Assembly (NCBI RefSeq): GCF_030380815.1
Contig: NZ_JAUDUY010000010.1
Coordinates: 16,442-80,441 of the forward strand
DNA: 64,000 nt
Direction of reading: 5' to 3'
From: Robiginitalea aurantiaca
GTDB lineage: Bacteria; Bacteroidota; Bacteroidia; Flavobacteriales; Flavobacteriaceae
The notes under the pieces: model-generated
The model's database searches: none
What the model was told of the DNA's origin: nothing
What the model saw: only the letters and a program-made list of their open reading frames with translations
Shown here: positions 1-9,517 of the stretch, piece after piece
Numbering within the stretch: position 1 is the first letter of the stretch
Layout of the letters: every line of letters begins with the position of its first letter
Translations under genes and position numbers: made by a program

Positions 1-95
1 TAATCCAGGGCGCCGGGGCGGGGGCAGCTGTGACCGCAAGGGGGGTTTTCGGGGACCTGCTTCGAATTGCCGAAAAAGGCCATGCCGAATTTTAA
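1..95 (+). CDS. hom: Homoserine dehydrogenase, C-terminal end (partial)
   Basis: Only the last 31 codons lie in the window, read from base 3 and ending at the TAA at 93-95. The tail contains GAGAAVTARGV followed by a short helix, which matches the glycine-rich C-terminal signature of homoserine dehydrogenases (the usual form is G-x-G-A-G-x-x-V-T-A). The enzyme reduces aspartate semialdehyde to homoserine and so supplies the substrate of the methionine branch. It lies just upstream of metZ on the same strand, consistent with a methionine operon that starts left of the window. Whether an aspartokinase domain is fused upstream cannot be seen. Confidence 0.8.
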   Translation, partial: IQGAGAGAAVTARGVFGDLLRIAEKGHAEF

Positions 96-114
96 CATCA
101 CAAACCATATCATC

Positions 115-1284
115 GTGAAAAAACAACACACAGAAACCAGCGCCATACGTACACAGTTGCCGAGGACAGATTTTCAGGAGCATTCGGTTCCTTTGTACCT
201 TACATCCAGTTTTGTCTTTGAAGATGCAGAAGACATGAGGGCTTCCTTTGCAGAAGAGAAAGCGCGTACCATTTATTCCAGGTATGCCAATCCGAATACG
301 GATGAACTCATTGAAAAAGTATGTCTGATGGAAGGGGCGGAACGCGGGTTCGCCTTTGCTTCAGGAATGGCAGCCGTTTTTTCAACATTTGCCGCCCTGC
401 TGGACAGCGGGGATCATATTGTGGCTTCCCGATCGGTATTCGGATCGACCCATACCCTGTTTACCTCGATTTTCCCGAAGTGGGGCATTTCCCATTCCTA
501 TTTCCCTTTTGATGCTCCTGAACAGATTGAGTCGCTGATCCGGCCCGAAACCCGAATTCTCTACGCCGAGTCACCGACCAACCCCGGGGTAGATATCCTC
601 GACCTTGAACTTCTTGGAGAAATCGCCAGAAAGCACAATTTGCTGCTCGTGATCGATAACTGTTTTGCAACCCCATACCTGCAGCAACCCATTCGTTTTG
701 GTGCAGATGTGGTGATTCATTCCGGAACCAAGCTCATGGATGGACAGGGACGTGTGCTGGCGGGCCTGGCCGTGGGTGCGGAATCCCTGATCGATAGGAT
801 TTACCGTTTTGCCCGCATTACAGGACCGGCCCTCTCACCATTTAATGCGTGGGTTTTGTCTAAAAGCCTGGAGACGCTTCCCGTACGGGTGGACCGGCAT
901 TGTGAGAATGCCCTGCAGGTCGCGCGCTTCCTCGAATCACATAAAAAGGTGCATTGGGTGAAGTATCCTTTTCTTCCCTCCCATCCTCAATATGATCTGG
1001 CCAAAAAGCAGATGAAGGCCGGGGGCTGTGTAGTGGCCTTTGAGGTAAAGGGAGGCGTAGAAGGCGGGCGAAACTTCTTTGACCGGATCGGGCTTTTGTC
1101 CCTTTCTGCAAATCTTGGGGATTCCCGTAGTATAGTAACGCACCCGGCCTCCACCACACATAGTAAACTTAGTGCAAAGGAGCGGGCCCAAAGTGGGATA
1201 ACAGACGGAATGGTGCGTATTTCTGTAGGACTGGAACACCCGGAGGACATAATTGCGGACCTGGATCAGGCGCTGAGCGGTTAG
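115..1284 (+). CDS. metZ: O-succinylhomoserine sulfhydrylase / trans-sulfuration PLP enzyme
   Basis: This cytoplasmic Cys/Met-metabolism PLP enzyme converts an activated homoserine ester plus sulfide to homocysteine. The AIRTQ-x-x-R start and SVPLYLTSSFVFEDAEDM segment are typical of MetZ. The PLP lysine lies in HSGTKLMDGQGRV at about residue 206, and YSRYANPN and ESPTNP are family motifs. I chose the GTG at 115 because family members begin about nine residues before AIRTQ. In-frame ATG at 82 and TTG at 67 would overlap the homoserine dehydrogenase tail and add AT-rich, unconserved sequence. The length of 389 residues is normal. MetB or MetC activity cannot be excluded from sequence alone, but the neighbours favour MetZ. 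Confidence 0.88.
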   Translation: MKKQHTETSAIRTQLPRTDFQEHSVPLYLTSSFVFEDAEDMRASFAEEKARTIYSRYANPNTDELIEKVCLMEGAERGFAFASGMAAVFSTFAALLDSGDHIVASRSVFGSTHTLFTSIFPKWGISHSYFPFDAPEQIESLIRPETRILYAESPTNPGVDILDLELLGEIARKHNLLLVIDNCFATPYLQQPIRFGADVVIHSGTKLMDGQGRVLAGLAVGAESLIDRIYRFARITGPALSPFNAWVLSKSLETLPVRVDRHCENALQVARFLESHKKVHWVKYPFLPSHPQYDLAKKQMKAGGCVVAFEVKGGVEGGRNFFDRIGLLSLSANLGDSRSIVTHPASTTHSKLSAKERAQSGITDGMVRISVGLEHPEDIIADLDQALSG

Positions 1285-1393
1285 ACCCAGGGAAGGCGGC
1301 TTTTAGGGTTGGCCAATCGCTTCACGGCGAGCAGGCGGATTTGAGCCATCGGGAGTATTTGTGGCCTTTTGGGCCAAAAAGCAAGAGGATTCC

Positions 1394-1424
1394 TTGTTTA
1401 AAAACTTTGTGTAGTCTTACTTTG
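1394..1424 (+). promoter_or_regulatory. Candidate Bacteroidota-type promoter for the metH-metF operon
   Basis: A TTG at 1394-1396 is followed 21 bases later by TACTTTG at 1418-1424. This resembles the flavobacterial -33 TTG / -7 TAnnTTTG promoter, with one base missing from the -7 spacer. Transcription would start near 1431, about 16 bases before the riboswitch, as expected for an S-box leader. Assignment is by pattern only. Confidence 0.45.
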
Positions 1425-1446
1425 CAGGAGTTCATTGTCAGATTGT

Positions 1447-1590
1447 GGTGTTATTGAGAAAGGTGGAGGGATTAGACCCTGTGAAACCTTAGCAACCCTT
1501 TTACCCATTTCGGGAAAAGAAGGTGCTACGTTCTAACCTGTACTTCGAGTTTGTCATCCGACAACTTCACAAGATGGGAAAGATAACATT
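1447..1590 (+). promoter_or_regulatory. SAM-I-type (S-box) riboswitch
   Basis: The 405-base gap between metZ and metH contains the conserved SAM-I core: GAGAAAGGTGGAGGGA from about 1455, then GTGAAACC, TTAGCAACC and AAGGTGCTAC up to about 1530. The P1 helix can be drawn as TGTTAT (1449-1454) pairing with ATAACA (1583-1588). An inner hairpin is visible near 1545-1572 (GAGTTTGTC with GACAACTTC). SAM-I aptamers sense S-adenosylmethionine and turn off methionine genes, which fits the metH and metF genes downstream. I see no clear poly-U terminator between 1590 and 1690, so control of translation start is more likely than termination, though that part is inference. Confidence 0.88.
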
Positions 1591-1689
1591 TGAGTTCGCC
1601 GAACCAATCCGGTTTACGCCTTCCTTTCCAATACATCCATTACATTTTTGATTCAAAAGCCTTTAGGGCAGGGGGTATAGATTTATAGC

Positions 1690-2736
1690 ATGGAAAACAT
1701 TGAAAAAATACTGGAGGAGCGCATTCTCATACTCGATGGGGCCATGGGCACCATGTTGCAGCGCTACCAGTTCGGGGAAGCTGATTTCCGGGGATTGCGG
1801 TTTAAGGACTGGCCTCAGCCCCTTCAGGGAAACAACGACCTGTTGTCCCTGACACAGCCTGAAGCCATAGCCGAAGTTCACAGAAAGTACCTTCTGGCCG
1901 GAGCGGATATTATCGAAACCAATACCTTCTCTTCCACCTCCGTGGCCATGGCTGATTACGGGATGGAGGACCTTGTCTATGAGCTGAACCTGGAATCAGC
2001 CAGAATAGCCGTTGAAGTCGCTGCTGAAGTCAGTAAGGACACCCCGGACAAACCTCGTTTTGTGGCGGGGAGTATCGGCCCTACTAACAAAACGACAAGC
2101 CTGTCCCCGGATGTCAATAACCCAGGGTTTCGCGCCATCACTTTTGAGGCCTTACGCCAGGCATACCGGGAACAAGTTGAAGGTTTGCTCGATGGAGGGG
2201 TCCACCTTTTACTGGTTGAAACCGTATTTGATACCCTCAATGCCAAGGCAGCCCTGATGGCCATTGGAGATGCCCAGGAACAACGACAGCGACAAGTACC
2301 TGTGATGGTCAGCGGCACGATCACAGATGCTTCCGGACGCACGCTATCGGGTCAGACAGCTGAGGCATTTTTGATTTCGATCAGCCATATGCCCTTGCTT
2401 ACGGTAGGGTTTAACTGTGCTTTGGGGGCCAGTCAGCTGACACCCTACCTGCAAATCCTTGCCGACCGATGCAATGTGGGTGTTTCCGCCCACCCCAACG
2501 CCGGGTTGCCAAATGCATTTGGCGAATACGATCAGGGACCTTCTCAGATGGCCGGTCAAATCCGGGAATACCTGGAAAAGGGACTTATCAATATTATTGG
2601 TGGCTGTTGCGGTACCACTCCGGATCATATTGAGGCCATTACCGCCCTGGCGGCCGAATTTAACCCAAGGGTACTCCCGGAAGCCCAAAAGCAGGCTTCC
2701 ACTTCTGCGAACCCAAATTCAAATCCATCATTGTGA
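1690..2736 (+). CDS. metH: Methionine synthase, homocysteine-binding subunit (MetH N-terminal half)
   Basis: This 348-residue protein is the homocysteine S-methyltransferase domain of cobalamin-dependent methionine synthase, encoded as a separate gene. It opens with [11 protein letters not shown]. The zinc-binding cysteines are visible at C243 (GFNCALG) and C306-C307 (GGCCGTTP), the triad that holds homocysteine thiolate. The rest of MetH is the next gene, which overlaps it by four bases (GTGA), so the two are probably translationally coupled and their products work together. The split organisation is common in Bacteroidota. Expression should be governed by the SAM-I riboswitch just upstream. 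BHMT-type activity alone is unlikely given the partner gene. Confidence 0.93.
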   Translation: MENIEKILEERILILDGAMGTMLQRYQFGEADFRGLRFKDWPQPLQGNNDLLSLTQPEAIAEVHRKYLLAGADIIETNTFSSTSVAMADYGMEDLVYELNLESARIAVEVAAEVSKDTPDKPRFVAGSIGPTNKTTSLSPDVNNPGFRAITFEALRQAYREQVEGLLDGGVHLLLVETVFDTLNAKAALMAIGDAQEQRQRQVPVMVSGTITDASGRTLSGQTAEAFLISISHMPLLTVGFNCALGASQLTPYLQILADRCNVGVSAHPNAGLPNAFGEYDQGPSQMAGQIREYLEKGLINIIGGCCGTTPDHIEAITALAAEFNPRVLPEAQKQASTSANPNSNPSL

Positions 2737-5417
2737 GCACTACTCAGGAACGTTATTTGAAGTTGGCGGGGCTGGAACCCCTTGTGATCACTCCTGAAAG
2801 CAATTTCATCAATGTTGGGGAACGGACCAATGTGGCCGGGTCCCGCCGTTTCCTTCGCCTGATTAAAGAAGGTGATTTTGAAACGGCCCTGGATGTGGCC
2901 AGGGACCAGGTCGAAGGCGGGGCTCAGATCCTGGACATCAATATGGACGATGGCCTGATCGATGGAAAAGAAGCCATGGTGCGCTTCCTGAATCTGGTGA
3001 TGGCAGAACCCGATATCGCGCGCATTCCAATGATGATAGACAGCTCCAGATGGGAGATTATTGAAGCGGGTTTGCAGGTGGTACAGGGCAAGTGTGTTGT
3101 GAACTCAATCAGCCTCAAAGAAGGGGAGGAAACCTTTTTGTGGCAGGCGCGTCAGATCCGACGCTATGGTGCAGCAGTTATTGTTATGGCCTTTGACGAA
3201 CAGGGACAGGCCGATACCCTGGAAAGGCGAATTGAGATCGCTTCCCGATCTTATGAGCTGCTGACGCAGCAGGCAGATTTTCCACCAGAGGATATCATCT
3301 TTGACCTCAATATATTTCCAGTGGGTACCGGTATGGAAGAGCACCGGAGGAATGCCGTTGATTTTATAGAAGCTACGCGATGGGTGCGTCAGAACCTTCC
3401 GTATTGCAGTGTCAGTGGTGGGGTGAGCAATGTATCGTTTAGTTTTCGGGGAAACGCCAGGGTAAGGGAAGCAATGCACTCCGCCTTTCTCTACCACGCC
3501 ATAAAGGCCGGGATGAATATGGGAATTGTCAATCCAACACTGCTGGAGGTATACGACGACATTCCCGAAACCCTTCTGAACCAAGTGGAGGATGTGCTGT
3601 TGAATCGGACGGAAGACGCTACCGAACGACTCCTGGAATACGCAGAAACCGTACAGGGAAATCATAAAAAAAGGGAGAAGGATGAATCCTGGCGAGAGCT
3701 TCCCCTGCAGGATCGGATCACCCGCGCACTGGTAAAGGGTATCGATCAATATATTGAGGCGGATGTGGAGGAAGCCCGAAAGGGATTCGATCGAACCATT
3801 GAAGTGATTGAAGGCCCTTTGATGCAGGGCATGAACGTTGTGGGAGATTTATTCGGGAGTGGAAAAATGTTCTTGCCCCAGGTGGTCAAGTCCGCCCGGG
3901 TAATGAAAAAAGCAGTGGCCTACCTCACCCCGTTTATAGAGGAAGAAAAGCGCTCGGGGGAGACCTCGGGGCCAGCTGGAAAGATTTTGATGGCTACCGT
4001 TAAGGGAGATGTGCATGATATTGGCAAGAATATTGTCAGTGTGGTCCTTGCATGCAACAATTATGAAATTGTGGATATGGGTGTTATGGTCCCACCGGAG
4101 AAGATCATTCAGACCGCAAAGGAGCAAAATGTGGACATTATCGGTCTGAGTGGCCTGATCACCCCGTCTCTGGATGAAATGGTATTTCTCGCCCGTGAGA
4201 TGGAACGGCAGCACTTTCAAATCCCCCTGCTCATTGGGGGTGCAACCACGAGCAAGGCACATACTGCGGTAAAGATAGATCCCAAATACAGTGCGGCGGT
4301 TGTACATGTAAATGATGCAAGTCGCGCCGTGACAGTTGTTGGTGACCTCCTGCAAAAAGACCGGTCCGCAGCCTACAGGGATTCCATTAAACTCGATTAT
4401 GAATCTTTCCGGGAAAAATTTCTGGCAAGGGGCAGGCAGAAATCCTACCTGCCTATCGAAGAAGCGAGGTCAAACAAATTGAGATTGGAATGGGATTCCG
4501 GAGAAATAGCTGTTCCCAGAATGTTGGGCGTACAGGAAACCGGACAGGTTGATTTAAGAAAATTGCTGCCCTACATCGACTGGTCCCCTTTTTTCAGGGC
4601 ATGGGACTTGCACGGTAAATATCCTGACATCCTTTCAGATGCTGTGGTAGGTACCCAGGCCAGCGATTTGTATGCCGATGCGCAGCGAACTTTGAGAAAA
4701 CTCATACGGGAGAGAAAACTCGTTGCCAAAGGGGTCTTCGGATTGTTTAAGGCAAATGCCGTAGGAGATGATATACAAATTGAAACCCCTGAAGGTCAAA
4801 TCTCATTTTTCAGGACATTGCGGCAGCAGAGTTCAAAACGAAGCGGGGTTCCCAACATTGCATTATCGGATTTTATCGCTCCTGAGGCTACAGGAATGCA
4901 GGATTATATGGGGTGTTTTTGCGTGACCGCTGGTCTGGGAGTTGAACAGTTGGCTGCGTCCCTGAAAGAAAACCTGGATGATTATGAAAGCATTATGGTA
5001 AAAGCGCTGGCAGATCGGTTGGCAGAAGCTTTTGCAGAGTATCTGCACCGGGAGGTACGCATGAAATATTGGGGATACGCCCCCGACGAAAAATTGGACA
5101 ACCAGGCCCTTATTAAGGAAGCATACCGGGGTATCCGTCCGGCACCCGGATATCCGGCCTGTCCGGACCATCTCGAAAAGGAGACCATTTGGGAATTGCT
5201 TCAGGTGGAAGAACGCATCGGCGTTCGCCTGACCGAGAGCCTTGCTATGTGGCCGGCCGCAAGTGTCAGCGGATACTATTTTGGCCATCCCGGGAGTCGT
5301 TATTTCGGATTGGGCAAAATAACCAGGGATCAATTGGTGGATTATGCCCTGAGGAAAAATATACCTGTGGAGAAAGCCGAAAAATGGCTGAGCCCGAATC
5401 TGGCTGAGGAGTCTTAA
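2733..5417 (+). CDS. metH: Methionine synthase, folate/cobalamin/reactivation subunit (MetH C-terminal half)
   Basis: This 894-residue protein carries the remaining MetH modules in order. A pterin-binding domain (about 20-290, with [11 protein letters not shown] and VNSISLKEG) binds methyl-tetrahydrofolate. A cobalamin cap and B12 domain follow (about 310-570), with the ligand histidine H428 in GDVHDIGKN. The C-terminal SAM-dependent reactivation domain (about 600-890) shows [11 protein letters not shown] and [12 protein letters not shown]. It transfers the methyl group from folate through cobalamin to homocysteine held on the partner protein. Translation starts at GTG 2733, four bases inside the preceding gene. 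No B12 riboswitch is seen; control is by SAM. Confidence 0.95.
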   Translation: MSTTQERYLKLAGLEPLVITPESNFINVGERTNVAGSRRFLRLIKEGDFETALDVARDQVEGGAQILDINMDDGLIDGKEAMVRFLNLVMAEPDIARIPMMIDSSRWEIIEAGLQVVQGKCVVNSISLKEGEETFLWQARQIRRYGAAVIVMAFDEQGQADTLERRIEIASRSYELLTQQADFPPEDIIFDLNIFPVGTGMEEHRRNAVDFIEATRWVRQNLPYCSVSGGVSNVSFSFRGNARVREAMHSAFLYHAIKAGMNMGIVNPTLLEVYDDIPETLLNQVEDVLLNRTEDATERLLEYAETVQGNHKKREKDESWRELPLQDRITRALVKGIDQYIEADVEEARKGFDRTIEVIEGPLMQGMNVVGDLFGSGKMFLPQVVKSARVMKKAVAYLTPFIEEEKRSGETSGPAGKILMATVKGDVHDIGKNIVSVVLACNNYEIVDMGVMVPPEKIIQTAKEQNVDIIGLSGLITPSLDEMVFLAREMERQHFQIPLLIGGATTSKAHTAVKIDPKYSAAVVHVNDASRAVTVVGDLLQKDRSAAYRDSIKLDYESFREKFLARGRQKSYLPIEEARSNKLRLEWDSGEIAVPRMLGVQETGQVDLRKLLPYIDWSPFFRAWDLHGKYPDILSDAVVGTQASDLYADAQRTLRKLIRERKLVAKGVFGLFKANAVGDDIQIETPEGQISFFRTLRQQSSKRSGVPNIALSDFIAPEATGMQDYMGCFCVTAGLGVEQLAASLKENLDDYESIMVKALADRLAEAFAEYLHREVRMKYWGYAPDEKLDNQALIKEAYRGIRPAPGYPACPDHLEKETIWELLQVEERIGVRLTESLAMWPAASVSGYYFGHPGSRYFGLGKITRDQLVDYALRKNIPVEKAEKWLSPNLAEES

Positions 5418-5463
5418 GGCATCTGTTCGAAGTGCCGGGAGCCCAGTGATGTAAACATAATTT

Positions 5464-6414
5464 ATGAAAGTAACAGAACATATTAAGGCAGCAGGGGATA
5501 CCCTGTTTTCCTTTGAGGTAATTCCTCCGGTAAAGGGGAAGCAGATCGGGGAACTGTACAGGAACATCGATCCCCTGATGGAATTCAATCCGCCCTTTAT
5601 CGACGTCACGACCTCCAGGGAGGAATACATCTATATCGATCGGGAAGGCCTGCTGGACAAACGCCGGACCCGGATGCGCCCGGGAACCCTTGGTATTTGC
5701 GCTGCGATTAAACACAAATACGATGTAGACACGATTCCCCACGTGCTCTGTGGTGGGTTTACCCGGGAGGAAACCGAATATCTATTGGTGGATTGCCAGT
5801 ACCTGGGAATCGACAACGTTATGGCGCTCAGAGGAGATGCCATGAAGGAGGAAAAGTATTTCACGCCAACCCCCGGAGGCCATGCGAATGCCTCTGAACT
5901 GGTTACCCAAATTGTCAACCTCAATAAAGGGCTTTACCTTCATGAAGTGGTAGAAACGGATCAGTGTCCGGATTTCTGCGTCGGGGTTGCCGGATATCCG
6001 GAAAAGCATATGGAAGCCCCTTCTTTGAACACAGATTTAAAATGGCTGAAACACAAAGTTGAGCTTGGAGCGGAGTACATTGTGACTCAGATGTTTTTTG
6101 ACAATCAGAAGTATTATAATTTTGTCGACAAGGCTCGAGCCATGGGGATTGAAGTGCCTATAATCCCCGGGATAAAACCGATTGCCGTAAAAAAGCACCT
6201 GCAATTGTTGCCGCATGTTTTCAGAACGGACCTCCCCGAAGATCTCATTGAGGCTGTGGAAGGCTGCAAGGATAATAAGGCGGTGCGACAGGTGGGAATT
6301 GAATGGGCGATCCATCAGTCCCGGGAGCTCAAAGCATCCGGGGTTCCAGTTCTCCACTTTTACTCAATGGGTAAATCGGATAATATCAAGGCCATTGCTG
6401 AGGCGGTTTTCTAA
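5464..6414 (+). CDS. metF: Methylenetetrahydrofolate reductase
   Basis: MetF reduces 5,10-methylene-THF to 5-methyl-THF, the methyl donor used by the two MetH proteins encoded just upstream. The 316 residues form a single FAD-binding TIM barrel of normal bacterial length. Family motifs include FSFEVIPPVKG near the N terminus, LALRGD-like VMALRGDA near residue 122, and QMFFDNQKYYNFVDKAR near residue 210. It lies 46 bases after metH, and is almost certainly the last gene of the riboswitch-controlled operon. Confidence 0.95.
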   Translation: MKVTEHIKAAGDTLFSFEVIPPVKGKQIGELYRNIDPLMEFNPPFIDVTTSREEYIYIDREGLLDKRRTRMRPGTLGICAAIKHKYDVDTIPHVLCGGFTREETEYLLVDCQYLGIDNVMALRGDAMKEEKYFTPTPGGHANASELVTQIVNLNKGLYLHEVVETDQCPDFCVGVAGYPEKHMEAPSLNTDLKWLKHKVELGAEYIVTQMFFDNQKYYNFVDKARAMGIEVPIIPGIKPIAVKKHLQLLPHVFRTDLPEDLIEAVEGCKDNKAVRQVGIEWAIHQSRELKASGVPVLHFYSMGKSDNIKAIAEAVF

Positions 6415-6473
6415 GCGGAACCACCCCTGTGGAACCGATCCGACTTCTTTCAAAAAACTTACCTTTACCGCCC

Positions 6474-7577
6474 ATGAGAAAAAGGATTTGCTTTGTTCTT
6501 TTGGCCTTCTCCTGGTCAATGGTCGTTCACGCTCAAAAAACCAAGGCAGTCCGGAACCTGGATTTGAATCCTTTTTACGGATCCATTTTACTTCACAACC
6601 CCGATATTTCACATCTGATACGGGAGCATCCGGGGGGCGTCATACTTGGTTTTAACCGCAAGACATTCGGGGAAGAAGCCTGGGAGCAGCGCTTTGGATT
6701 TCCCGACGAGGGCATCTCCTTTATCTATCAGGATATGGGTACCTCTACCCTGGGGAAAAATTACGGCCTGTACCTGCACTATAATTTTTATTTGCTCAAG
6801 CGGCATCTCAAGATGCGTATCGGGCAGGGAATAGCCTATGCATCCAGCCCCTATGACGCCATAACTAACTTCAGGAACAATGCGTATGGTTCCGATTTTA
6901 TGAGCTCAACGTATTTGATGCTTCAATTCAACAAGGAGCGTATTTGGAACCGATTGGGAATAAACGCCGGGATTACCCTGGTACACTATTCCAATGCGAA
7001 TGTCAGGGCCCCCAACACCTCTACCAACACCCTGGGGCTAACGGCCGGGATACTCTATGAACTCCAGGCAGAGCAGCCCGGTATCGAGGAGTACAAACGC
7101 TGGCCAAAAGAGCCTGTAACCGAGGGTGTTCGGCTCAACCTGGTTTTTCGTTCAGGAATTAATGAAAGTGATGTGGTCGGCTCAGGCCAATTTCCATTTT
7201 ACATTTTTTCTGCCTATGCCGATAAACGGTTGGCCCAGGTGAGTGCAATACAGGTAGGAACAGATGTGTTTTTCTCTAACTTTCTCAAAGAACTCATTGC
7301 GTTTCAGTCCAATTCATTCCCTGAAATGCCTGTAGATCCCAATGCAGATTATAAAAGGGTGGGTGTTTTTATCGGACATGAACTCTTTATAAACAAACTG
7401 ACGGTTATCACCCAGTTGGGATACTATGTGTATTACCCTTTTGATTTTGAGGGCAGGGTCTATAACAGGGTGGGAATTAAAAGGTATTTTGGTTCGAAAT
7501 GGTTCGGAGCTATCAGCTTGAAATCCCATGGAGCCAAGGCAGAGGGAATTGAATTCGGTGTCGGAATACGATTGTAA
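6474..7577 (+). CDS. Acyloxyacyl hydrolase / lipid A 3-O-deacylase-like (PagL family) outer membrane protein
   Basis: The 367-residue product has a Sec signal peptide (ends VVHAQ) followed by amphipathic strands alternating with aromatic residues, as in an outer-membrane beta-barrel. A PagL-like catalytic segment appears as VHYSNANV, with H171 and S173, the His-Ser pair used by lipid A deacylases. I chose ATG 6474 over the upstream ATG at 6429 because it starts directly with a good signal peptide (MRKRICF). PagL proper is about 170 residues, so this is the longer flavobacterial form with extra N- and C-terminal sequence. The role in remodelling lipid A is inferred from the family. Confidence 0.72.
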   Translation: MRKRICFVLLAFSWSMVVHAQKTKAVRNLDLNPFYGSILLHNPDISHLIREHPGGVILGFNRKTFGEEAWEQRFGFPDEGISFIYQDMGTSTLGKNYGLYLHYNFYLLKRHLKMRIGQGIAYASSPYDAITNFRNNAYGSDFMSSTYLMLQFNKERIWNRLGINAGITLVHYSNANVRAPNTSTNTLGLTAGILYELQAEQPGIEEYKRWPKEPVTEGVRLNLVFRSGINESDVVGSGQFPFYIFSAYADKRLAQVSAIQVGTDVFFSNFLKELIAFQSNSFPEMPVDPNADYKRVGVFIGHELFINKLTVITQLGYYVYYPFDFEGRVYNRVGIKRYFGSKWFGAISLKSHGAKAEGIEFGVGIRL

Positions 7578-7590
7578 AGCAAATGAGCAA

Positions 7591-8349
7591 ATGAAAAGGC
7601 TATACCTGATATCACTCATACTACTGACGCTTCTCGGAGCGGGTTGCGGGGCGGACAGCCCCGACTGCTTCAAGGCTTCTGGCGACCTGGAACGCGTAAC
7701 CCTCGAGGTTTCTGAATTTTCCAGGATCACCGTTTTTGAGAATATTCAACTGGTTGTAAAACACGGGTCCCGGCAGGAAGTAATTCTGGAAACGGGTAAA
7801 AATCTGAGGGCGGGAGTAACCGCCGAGGTCGTGGATGGAATACTGGAGCTCAGGGATGCAAATTCCTGCAATTTCTTCCGATCCTATGGCAAGACCATTT
7901 TTTATGTTACCACCCCGGACCTCGAAGCTATCAGAAGCAGCACCGGATGGCCCATTCGCAGCGAAGGAGTACTGCCCTTCGATACCCTCAGCCTTACTTC
8001 TGAAAGTTTTAATAATCAGGAGACAAACACAAACGATGGTTCTTTTGACCTCGACCTTGAGGTGAACCGACTCACGGTGGTCTCCAATGGAATAGCCTAT
8101 TTCAAGCTGAGGGGGCAGGCCAGTCAGTTTTTGGTTACCATTGCATCGGGAGATTCCAAAGTAGATGCCCGGGAATTGCTGTCGGAAACGGTTCGGGTAA
8201 ATCACAGGGGGAGTAATGATATTTCTGTGAGTCCAATAATGCGAATTTCGGGAATCATCAATGGATATGGGGATGTTCTGAGTTTTGAACGCCCCCCTGA
8301 GGTTGATGTGGAGGAAACCTTTAGGGGACGGCTTATATTTATGGATTAA
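7591..8349 (+). CDS. GIN-domain (DUF2807) lipoprotein
   Basis: The 252-residue product begins with a lipoprotein signal (MKRLYLIS...LGAGC), so it is predicted to be lipid-anchored at the cell envelope. The remainder is a DUF2807 / head-GIN domain: repeated short beta-strand turns such as FENIQLVVKHGSRQEV and NGYGDVLSFERP, which build a right-handed beta-helix-like fold often labelled putative auto-transporter adhesin. No function is established. I chose ATG 7591 because the longer reading from 7528 overlaps the previous gene and would bury the signal peptide. The stop at 8349 is one base before the next start, suggesting an operon with the serine hydrolase. Confidence 0.8.
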   Translation: MKRLYLISLILLTLLGAGCGADSPDCFKASGDLERVTLEVSEFSRITVFENIQLVVKHGSRQEVILETGKNLRAGVTAEVVDGILELRDANSCNFFRSYGKTIFYVTTPDLEAIRSSTGWPIRSEGVLPFDTLSLTSESFNNQETNTNDGSFDLDLEVNRLTVVSNGIAYFKLRGQASQFLVTIASGDSKVDARELLSETVRVNHRGSNDISVSPIMRISGIINGYGDVLSFERPPEVDVEETFRGRLIFMD

Positions 8350-8350
8350 A

Positions 8351-9433
8351 ATGCGAACGCCCTGGAATATCCTCCGCAGTATCTTGGATATCGGAAAATC
8401 CGATCCTTCCCCTTCTGGTACCTCCGGGCTGGAATTGGCGGATGCCCTTTTAAGCGATCTGATCGCCCGGGAAAAAGTTCCGGGGTTGTCGATAAAAGCA
8501 CTTCTAAAGGGTAAGGAATGGTTCTCCGGGGGCTATGGCTACGCAGACCTGGGTGAACAGACAGGGGTAGACCCTGAAGCTTCAATTTTTCGGATTGCGA
8601 GTATTTCAAAACCGATTACCTCTTGTGCCCTCGCGAGTTTAGTCTCAGACGGAATCCTGGACCTTCAGGAGGATATCCGCGTTTTTGTTCCGGAATTTCC
8701 AGTGTCCCACGGAAGGGTTACCCTGGAACAACTCGCTTCTCATACTGCGGGTATCCGGTCCTACAAAGGGAAGGAATTTGCCCTGAACAAGCCAATGAGT
8801 ATCTCGGATAGTCTTGAGTTATTCATCGGTGATCCTCTGGAATTTACACCTGGAAAGGGATATAATTATACGAGTTTCGATTTTGTTCTCCTCGCCCTGG
8901 CCATGGAACGAGCAGTTGGAAAACCGTTTCATGAACTCGTGTTGGAACGGGTGCTGGATCCACTTCAGATGGAGGCGACGGTTGTGGAAAATCCGGGGGC
9001 ACCTTTAGCGGATCAGGTTACTTTTTATAGCAGGACGCCCCGGGGATTTCGCGAATCCGTACCCGTGGATACCCGTTTTAAACTGGCAGGAGGAGGGTAT
9101 CTTTCAACGGTATCAGATGTTTGTCGCCTGGGTCTTGGCTGCCTGGATGGAAGGGCCATCCCCAAGGTTCTGGAATCGGACTTTCTCACAGCTATGGAGG
9201 TTGATGGGACTTCAACCTTTTACGGTCTGGGATGGGAGGTTAGCTCAGATGCGAAAGGACGTAATTTTTACGGGCATACGGGAAATGCCATTGGGGCTTA
9301 TAGTAATTTTAAAGTGTTCCCGAAAGAGCAGCTGGTCCTGGGGATACTTATAAATGCTTCCGTGCCGGAAGTGCAACCCATCCTGGACGCTGTGATCGAG
9401 GCACTGCATCAGTCCATTCCTCCGAATGGCTGA
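8351..9433 (+). CDS. Serine hydrolase of the beta-lactamase / penicillin-binding-protein fold
   Basis: This 360-residue protein belongs to the class C beta-lactamase-like family (Beta-lactamase, PF00144 type). The nucleophile motif SxxK is S84-I-S-K87 in FRIASISKPIT. The Tyr motif is seen as YNYTSFDF, and HTG in YGHTGNAIGAYS stands in for KTG. It is probably an esterase or peptidase rather than an antibiotic-resistance enzyme, because most environmental members are. No clear signal peptide follows MRTPWNILRSIL, so its location is uncertain. It starts one base after the GIN-domain gene. Confidence 0.85.
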   Translation: MRTPWNILRSILDIGKSDPSPSGTSGLELADALLSDLIAREKVPGLSIKALLKGKEWFSGGYGYADLGEQTGVDPEASIFRIASISKPITSCALASLVSDGILDLQEDIRVFVPEFPVSHGRVTLEQLASHTAGIRSYKGKEFALNKPMSISDSLELFIGDPLEFTPGKGYNYTSFDFVLLALAMERAVGKPFHELVLERVLDPLQMEATVVENPGAPLADQVTFYSRTPRGFRESVPVDTRFKLAGGGYLSTVSDVCRLGLGCLDGRAIPKVLESDFLTAMEVDGTSTFYGLGWEVSSDAKGRNFYGHTGNAIGAYSNFKVFPKEQLVLGILINASVPEVQPILDAVIEALHQSIPPNG

Positions 9434-9517
9434 TCGGTTCTCCGGATCAAATTTCGATTCTAAAGACCGGGAATTTCGTTTTTAATAGCCGTATCTTAAG
9501 CCCACAAATGTTTAATT

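Noticed and set aside
1285..1690. Cobalamin riboswitch ahead of metH
   Set aside because: The leader matches the SAM-I core; no B12-box sequence was seen.
3105..3749. A 214-codon minus-strand frame inside metH
   Set aside because: It is antisense to the conserved pterin-binding domain and shows no domain or signal of its own.
4863..5630. A 255-codon open frame on the minus strand opposite metH
   Set aside because: It lies wholly opposite well-supported metH and metF coding sequence, has no recognisable motifs, and its composition is that of a reversed coding strand.
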